DNA of 5,850 nt from Candidatus Nanohalarchaeota archaeon (lineage in GTDB: Archaea; EX4484-52; B79-G9): assembly GCA_030635525.1 (NCBI GenBank), contig DAOVYR010000075.1, positions 1 to 5,850 on the forward strand, written 5' to 3'. The notes under the pieces were generated by a model. It saw nothing but the letters and a program-made list of their open reading frames with translations, searched no databases and was not told the origin of the DNA. Shown piece after piece: positions 1-4,151 of this stretch. Each line of letters opens with the position of its first letter. Position 1 is the stretch's first letter. Made by a program: the position numbers and the translations under genes.

Positions 1-704
1 AGTTATTTAGTTTTTCAGGGTTTTTGACTAATGCCTCAATTGGCGCAGCTACAGTTGCGCTAGGGTATTTTTTTGGCGTCTATTATGCTATCCTGGGATG
101 GGTAGTTGGATATTTTGTTGGTAATTTACCAAATATCTGGTTTATTTTGAAAGAGAAATACTTGTGCAAAAATGCTCTGAAGCCAGACATCAGACAGATT
201 TTCAGTAAGTACAGTCTCCCTATGCATGGGATTTATCTTCTGAATGTCTCTAATCTTCTTATAATACCTGTGCTGAGTCTTTTTTTTGCGCAGGAACTTA
301 TCGGATATTATGCATTTGCATGGATTTTCTATTCTGGTATCATGCTGATTCCAATAGCGCTTGCGCAGGTATTATTCCCGAAGGTCAGTGAGATGCATGC
401 TCAGGGTAAGAACACCAAAAGCGTACTTAGAGGTGTTCTGTGCGCATACAGCCTTGTTGTTTTTATTGGCATCGGAGTTATTCAGTTATTTTCTGCACAT
501 ATCATCGCTTTTGTCTCTTATGATTATATTTCCGGACTATTGATATTTAAGTGGCTTAATTGCGCAGGGCTGCTTTTGGGGTATCTGTTGATTTATGCGC
601 ATTACCTGAGTGCGAAAAGTGAAGTCAGGAAGGCGGCATGGGTGTTTTTTGTTATGAATGTTGCGCTCTTTCTGGTTAGTTTTTGGGTTATGCAGACCGT
701 TTAG
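1..704 (+). CDS. Oligosaccharide flippase, Wzx-like (MOP superfamily), 5'-truncated by window edge
   Basis: This is the C-terminal part of a polysaccharide or lipid-linked oligosaccharide flippase, which would move undecaprenyl- or dolichol-linked glycans across the membrane. The frame is open from base 3 to the left edge (upstream codons read LFSFSGF), so the TTG at 24 is probably internal and the true start lies outside. About 233 residues are visible, against roughly 400-500 for the family. Counting from the TTG, hydrophobic segments lie near residues 7-35, 68-90, 94-117, 138-160, 168-193 and 204-224. The stretch from residue 93 to 127 (GYYAFAWIF, then IALAQVLFPKVSEMHAQGK) matches the usual Wzx pattern of a helix ending in QVLFPK(I/V)SE. 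It ends in TAG four bases before the stop of the convergent membrane protein. The neighbouring glycosyltransferase supports a surface-glycan role. The family is fairly sure; the substrate is unknown. Confidence 0.82.
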   Translation, partial: LFSFSGFLTNASIGAATVALGYFFGVYYAILGWVVGYFVGNLPNIWFILKEKYLCKNALKPDIRQIFSKYSLPMHGIYLLNVSNLLIIPVLSLFFAQELIGYYAFAWIFYSGIMLIPIALAQVLFPKVSEMHAQGKNTKSVLRGVLCAYSLVVFIGIGVIQLFSAHIIAFVSYDYISGLLIFKWLNCAGLLLGYLLIYAHYLSAKSEVRKAAWVFFVMNVALFLVSFWVMQTV

Positions 705-708
705 GTTC

Positions 709-2199
709 CTACAACTCACTAAATTCCCATATCCATATCATTTCATTTGAGTAAACTCTATCAAGAAATACCATTGAATTATATTTTGATACAGAAGATA
801 TCGGACATAGAAAGTGGGGTGCATTCAGGATATCTAATCCGCGAGTAAGTGTATGTTTTGAGATTATAAAATAGTCTACATTTCTATTTCTGAATGTACC
901 CTTGACTGCTTCTTCATTTTGCTCATAATATAACTGATCTACTCTTTCCATCTCACCATAATCCAGCCCATCTACAGTATAATAGCCCATATGTGATAAA
1001 AAGACATTTGCTAAAAAAGTATCTGTAAAAACATTATCCGATCGCATTGCGAATTGTAAGCCGGATATTGTGGCATCATCATACTTTTCCAGGCTTCTTG
1101 GCGGAATAGCGAAATGAAATATAGATATAAATAGAAATAATGTGATCAATGACACTATTACTGTGTTCTTTATTCTACTGTCTAATTTAGACCTGCAAAG
1201 TTCATAAAAGGTTAATGCTCCCAGCAAAGGCAGCATATAGTCAAATGTCCGGGCAAGCACATTAGTGAATCCGAACAAAACAGATAATGGAATAAAGCTG
1301 AAAAATAATGATAATACGAATTTATCATTTGTATTTAGTCTGTTTAGATATAAGCGTTTCAATTGGACATATACAAATACCAGCGATAGTGGGATTAAAA
1401 TAATTTTTTCAATGATATAAAGATAGAAATATGCGCTCTTTTCATAGGATAATACATAAAAAATAGCGCGTTCTATGGCCTTTGGAAAATTTCTGATGAA
1501 GTCATTTATGAAATTTCCACCTGTTTGTGAAACAATAAATGAAGTGATTAATGCAATTAGTGATATGGTCGCAGCAGTCATTAAGATATGTTTTTTGTCT
1601 GTACTGCGATTAAATACATTCAGAATTAAATAAATTATGCTTGTGCCTGATAGTATTACAAAAATTGCAAAGAATGATGATGTATGAGTAAAATAACTTG
1701 CCAATAATAAGGGAAATATGAGTGCCAGTAAGAGAATATTTCTATTTTCAATGAAGCTTATAAGTAAGAACAGGGACATATAAAAATAAAATATGTAAGA
1801 TTCAACTATCAAAAATGTTGAATTGGACAAAAATACGATTGCTGCAAATATTCCAACACCATAAGAAGAGAACAGTTTATGAAAAAGAATGATTATGGAG
1901 ATTACAGACATGACCAAAAGAATATAAGGCAACATTGAATTATCATGTACGCCAATAAATGATGCAGTCAAATACATTGGATTTACACTTTTTGAATTGA
2001 TTGCGCTTTGGGCATTATTTGCGTAGATGTTATCGTATTTCAACAGGTTAAAATCGGGGTCTAGAACTTGTTTTCCTGCCAAGATCCGCTGGAAATTATA
2101 GGAGCCTGAAGGGTATCGTGTGTCCACACTACTGAAATATTGTAATGCGCAGGCAAAGATTAAAATCATCATTATTGCAACATAAGGTTGTTTATTCAC
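709..2199 (-). CDS. Multi-pass membrane protein with soluble C-terminal domain, GT-C-like or polymerase-like
   Basis: This is a 496-residue integral membrane protein with about ten or eleven hydrophobic segments (near residues 5-23, 89-107, 112-132, 134-149, 154-169, 175-195, 204-223, 258-278, 293-311, 317-333 and 344-364). A hydrophilic domain of about 130 residues follows (367-496). The first loop, between segments one and two, is long and polar and carries an acidic residue just after the first helix (VDTRYP, D near 26), as in GT-C glycosyltransferases. The tail contains GYYTVDGLDYGEMERVD and ends YNSMVFLDRVYSNEMIWIWE, which resembles the tails of archaeal envelope proteins with many transmembrane helices. 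I cannot assign it to a named family. A GT-C transferase using a lipid-phosphate sugar, or a Wzy-type polymerase, would fit beside a flippase and a GT4 enzyme. I prefer GTG at 2199 because AGGTG lies six bases upstream; GTG at 2208 adds three residues but has no site. The gene is visibly more A/T-rich than the right half of the window. Confidence 0.62.
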   Translation of the reverse strand: MNKQPYVAIMMILIFACALQYFSSVDTRYPSGSYNFQRILAGKQVLDPDFNLLKYDNIYANNAQSAINSKSVNPMYLTASFIGVHDNSMLPYILLVMSVISIIILFHKLFSSYGVGIFAAIVFLSNSTFLIVESYIFYFYMSLFLLISFIENRNILLLALIFPLLLASYFTHTSSFFAIFVILSGTSIIYLILNVFNRSTDKKHILMTAATISLIALITSFIVSQTGGNFINDFIRNFPKAIERAIFYVLSYEKSAYFYLYIIEKIILIPLSLVFVYVQLKRLYLNRLNTNDKFVLSLFFSFIPLSVLFGFTNVLARTFDYMLPLLGALTFYELCRSKLDSRIKNTVIVSLITLFLFISIFHFAIPPRSLEKYDDATISGLQFAMRSDNVFTDTFLANVFLSHMGYYTVDGLDYGEMERVDQLYYEQNEEAVKGTFRNRNVDYFIISKHTLTRGLDILNAPHFLCPISSVSKYNSMVFLDRVYSNEMIWIWEFSEL

Positions 2200-2205
2200 A
2201 TCATA

Positions 2206-2210
2206 CACCT
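2206..2210 (-). promoter_or_regulatory. Ribosome-binding site AGGTG for the membrane protein
   Basis: On the minus strand the sequence after the glycosyltransferase stop (TGA at 2214-2212) reads CAGGTGTATGATGTG. AGGTG matches the archaeal Shine-Dalgarno core GGTG and is six bases before the GTG at 2199. The other in-frame GTG, at 2208, overlaps this motif and so cannot use it. The site lies right behind the upstream stop codon, which suggests translational coupling. Confidence 0.55.
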
Positions 2211-2211
2211 G

Positions 2212-3315
2212 TCAATCATATGCTTCCTGTATCTTAGTGGAAATATTGCACCATGAATATTTCAAAGCAGCATTGGGAATATCTCTCATTGTTTTGCTTT
2301 TTCCTGAAAGTAATTTTATCATCATCTTCGCAAGTACGCGTTCATCTTTCGGTTTTATTACAATTCCCACAGAATTTTTCTTTATTTCTTTTGAAATACC
2401 CGTGATATCCGTTATAATGACCGGCGTTCCGCAGGCAAGGGCTTCAAGCGCCACAATTCCAAATCCTTCCTGTTCGTATGATGTTGATGGCAAAACAAAT
2501 ACATCCAGTTTATTGTAAAACTCTGCGAGTCTTTCGTCCGCTATAAAACCCAAAAATTTCACGTTCTCTTCAATTCCAAGATCTTTCGCCATTTTTTTAT
2601 ATTCCAAAAGCAGTGCGCCGCTTCCACCGACCACCAGTTTTATTCCGGGAATCTTTTCTTTTGCCAGCGCAATTGCTTTAAGCAGATAGTCAAGACCTTT
2701 GTACCTGTGGTACTCATCAAGGACTGAAAGAAATCCCACGGTATTATTGCTCTTTTTTATCTTTTTCATTGGCTTTAATCTCTTGGTATCAACACCAACA
2801 GGTATGACAACAATTTTGTCTTTGTATTTTTTCAGATGAGGTGAATAGTCAAGATATTTTGCTTGTGTGATGATGATTTTATGTGCCCTTCCCATGATGA
2901 ATTTCAGCATTGTCTGGTTGTAGAATCTGGCGATATATTTTGATACTCCCTTACCTACAATATCATTATGATAGGTGACAATCAGTTTTTTTCTTCTTAA
3001 AAATGATATTATTGCGCTCCAGTCTGCGCTCCACGGCGTCGGCAGATGTGTATGGATAACATCAAACTCTTCAGACAAAAGTCTCAGAGGTAAAAGCAGG
3101 GTTATGTTTGTGTTTGCAATTTTTCCAATGTATTTCAGCCTGTTGACTTCAATACCGTCAATCTGTTCCCGCGCGTTTGATGTCGTTGGTTCATTGGCGC
3201 AAATTACTTTTACTTCATGGCCTTGCCTGACTAACTGTTTTGATAGTTCATATACATAATTTTCTACGCCGCCAATGTATGGCTTAAAGCGGACAGGAGT
3301 TTGCAGTATTTTCAT
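2212..3315 (-). CDS. GT4-family (GT-B fold) glycosyltransferase
   Basis: This is a cytoplasmic, membrane-associated retaining glycosyltransferase of 367 residues, the usual length for family GT4. It would transfer a sugar from a nucleotide-sugar donor to a growing glycan. The N-terminal acceptor half opens with MKILQTPVRFKPYIGGVENY, whose GGVE glycine loop is at residues 15-18. It continues with VIHTHLP (87-92) and IVTYHND (112-118). The C-terminal donor half starts near residue 168 (VVIPVGVDTKRL) and shows KGLDYLLKAI (206-215), VGGSG (229-233) and VKFLGF (252-257). The EX7E signature has E283 and E291 within EGFGIVALEALACGTPVI. The start is ATG at 3315; no Shine-Dalgarno motif is visible upstream. 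It is the first gene of a leftward pair with the membrane protein. The family is clear; the sugar and linkage cannot be read from sequence. Confidence 0.93.
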   Translation of the reverse strand: MKILQTPVRFKPYIGGVENYVYELSKQLVRQGHEVKVICANEPTTSNAREQIDGIEVNRLKYIGKIANTNITLLLPLRLLSEEFDVIHTHLPTPWSADWSAIISFLRRKKLIVTYHNDIVGKGVSKYIARFYNQTMLKFIMGRAHKIIITQAKYLDYSPHLKKYKDKIVVIPVGVDTKRLKPMKKIKKSNNTVGFLSVLDEYHRYKGLDYLLKAIALAKEKIPGIKLVVGGSGALLLEYKKMAKDLGIEENVKFLGFIADERLAEFYNKLDVFVLPSTSYEQEGFGIVALEALACGTPVIITDITGISKEIKKNSVGIVIKPKDERVLAKMMIKLLSGKSKTMRDIPNAALKYSWCNISTKIQEAYD

Positions 3316-3336
3316 ATTAATCAGATATTATTTTTA

Positions 3337-3391
3337 TTCCCAAGTGTGTTCAATACCCCGCAGCTTGCTGCGAATATAATTCACTTGGGAA
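3337..3391. repeat. Inverted repeat with 10-bp arms enclosing a hairpin (leader of the glycosyltransferase)
   Basis: The arms TTCCCAAGTG (3337-3346) and CACTTGGGAA (3382-3391) are perfect reverse complements. Inside them is a second hairpin, CGCAGC-TT-GCTGCG (3359-3372). In minus-strand RNA this structure would lie about 20 bases before the glycosyltransferase ATG at 3315, either in its leader or as part of the preceding terminator region. It has no T-run of note directly after the arm. An A/T stretch (AATTATATT, 3381-3373 on the minus strand) inside the loop could serve as a TATA-like element, but this is weak. Confidence 0.7.
3352..3373 (+). repeat. 22-base hairpin repeat, copy A
   Basis: This copy reads AATACCCC followed by the palindrome CGCAG-CTTG-CTGCG (which shares the last C) and a final A. 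It matches copy B at 20 of 22 positions, 71 bases away in the same orientation. The two differences, C3361 and G3370, pair with each other in the stem. The spacing and shared flank suggest copies of one small dispersed palindromic element rather than chance hairpins. Confidence 0.72.
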
Positions 3392-3395
3392 GACT

Positions 3396-3472
3396 AAAAA
3401 TCGCCGGCTTAGAAATTCTCGTAATACCCCGGAGCTTGCTCCGATTGGGATAGCGAATTTCAGGCGATTTTT
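3396..3472 (-). terminator. Nested stem-loop terminator overlapping the end of the small anchored protein gene
   Basis: The outer arms AAAAATCGCC (3396-3405) and GGCGATTTTT (3463-3472) are perfectly complementary over 10 bp. A second stem, GAAATTC (3412-3418) with GAATTTC (3455-3461), and an inner hairpin CGGAGC-TT-GCTCCG (3430-3443) are nested inside. On the minus strand the first arm is made of the last codons of the gene ending at 3460 (encoding KKIA), and the closing arm ends in five T. On the plus strand the closing arm runs into eight T, so the structure could stop transcription from both sides. Read-through into the glycosyltransferase is not excluded. Confidence 0.6.
3423..3444 (+). 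repeat. 22-base hairpin repeat, copy B
   Basis: This copy reads AATACCCC followed by the palindrome CGGAG-CTTG-CTCCG (sharing the last C) and a final A. It carries G3432 and C3441 where copy A has C3361 and G3370, so base pairing is kept by a double change. It forms the tip of the nested terminator stem at 3396-3472. Confidence 0.72.
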
Positions 3473-4029
3473 TTTATTTTTCCGATGGTTAGGATGTTGT
3501 TCTTTTCTTGTATTATGAGCCTCTGGTCTGTTTGATGGTTCCACCAGCCCATATTGATATTTAATATTTGTGGCTTGATGCTTTGGGGAAGTGTGATTAT
3601 CCTGGTTTCATTGTATATTGTTGCCATTTCCCAAAATGTGGTTCTAAGTACAGGATAGTGATCATCCTGAAATAATATTTTTCCATCATGGTCTGTGAAA
3701 TGCACAAATACTGCGTAATCTTTGTCTATCTTATCTAGTGCTTTCCAGTAGTACGTTATCTCAAAGGTGTCATTGGGGCGCAAACGTGTCTCGTTTATGT
3801 CATAGCCCATAAACATGATTTTATAGTCAAAAATTACTGAAAAATTATGGTGGCCGGGAAGGGTAATATTCTCGTACGGGTCTGAAACTTCTGGTTCTGT
3901 ATCTATCTCAGTCTCATTTATGCTTATTTGCACGACATTGCCAGTCGGATGTGGGGTTGCAATGCAGATTATTGATAATAGCAGAAGAACTACAATTATT
4001 ACTCGCACAATGCGAATTCTTCTTTTCAT
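3460..4029 (-). CDS. Membrane-anchored extracytoplasmic beta-sandwich protein rich in N-glycosylation sequons
   Basis: This is a 189-residue protein with a basic N-terminus (MKRRIRIVR) and one hydrophobic segment (about residues 8-24), most simply an uncleaved signal anchor with the rest outside. After an acidic linker (39-58) comes one domain (about 63-185). Its pattern of GYDINETRLRPNDTFEITYYW, then DYAVFVHFTDHDGKILFQDDHYP and RIITLP, resembles the all-beta domain found at the C-termini of some multi-pass archaeal and bacterial envelope glycosyltransferases (GYDL..PGDTL..TLYW..YTVFVHL). Here it stands alone. Six N-X-S/T sequons are present, at N38, N54, N62, N79, N86 and N140. The start is ATG at 4029; there is no Shine-Dalgarno motif, but a TATA-like box lies about 26 bases upstream, which fits a leaderless mRNA. 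The TGA at 3462-3460 lies within a terminator stem. The function is unknown; it could be a target or accessory of the nearby glycan machinery. Confidence 0.7.
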   Translation of the reverse strand: MKRRIRIVRVIIVVLLLLSIICIATPHPTGNVVQISINETEIDTEPEVSDPYENITLPGHHNFSVIFDYKIMFMGYDINETRLRPNDTFEITYYWKALDKIDKDYAVFVHFTDHDGKILFQDDHYPVLRTTFWEMATIYNETRIITLPQSIKPQILNINMGWWNHQTDQRLIIQEKNNILTIGKIKKIA

Positions 4030-4051
4030 GTTTTACATTCTGCGCAACAAG

Positions 4052-4066
4052 CTTAAATTCATTTGG
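4052..4066 (-). promoter_or_regulatory. Probable archaeal promoter (TATA-like box) of the small anchored protein gene
   Basis: On the minus strand, CCAAATGAATTTAAG contains AATTTAAG (4059-4052), centred about 26 bases before the A of the ATG at 4029. That is the usual distance from an archaeal TATA box to the transcription start, so the transcript may begin at the start codon. The A-rich CCAAAT just upstream could serve as a BRE. The match to TTTATATA is only partial. Confidence 0.35.
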
Positions 4067-4110
4067 TTTTTTGTTATTCGAAAGTAGTTTAATGGTATTA
4101 TGTGTGTTAT

Positions 4111-4151
4111 AGAAAAAAAGAGAAAGAAAGGCAGAGATTATTTTATCTGCC
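4111..4151 (-). terminator. Terminator of the AOR-HPS-HPS gene
   Basis: On the minus strand GGCAGA (4151-4146) pairs with TCTGCC (4135-4130) around a 10-base loop that contains the TAA stop (4145-4143). A pyrimidine tract TTTCTTTCTCTTTTTTTCT (4129-4111) follows. A short hairpin plus a T-rich run, or the T-rich run alone, fits archaeal termination. It also separates the metabolic gene from the glycan genes. Confidence 0.6.

Noticed and set aside
24..26. TTG at 24 as the start of the flippase
   Set aside because: The frame is open further upstream with hydrophobic codons, and the visible length is about half that of a flippase, so the gene is cut by the edge rather than starting here.
2237..3259. 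Plus-strand frames of 93 and 94 codons opposite the glycosyltransferase
   Set aside because: They are antisense shadows of a well-supported GT4 gene, with no ribosome-binding site or family motif.
3337..3472. Possible CRISPR fragment
   Set aside because: There are only two repeat copies, they are short and palindromic, each is enclosed in its own stem, and there is no leader, further repeat or cas gene.
3350..3544. Minus-strand 64-codon frame running through the hairpin region
   Set aside because: It overlaps the small anchored protein gene in another frame and continues through two palindromic repeats; its sequence is low in information and resembles no known protein.
3955..4029. Lipoprotein signal at the N-terminus of the small anchored protein (LLSIIC)
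   Set aside because: The residue before the Cys is Ile, not Gly, Ala or Ser, so it does not fit the lipobox; a plain signal anchor explains the segment.
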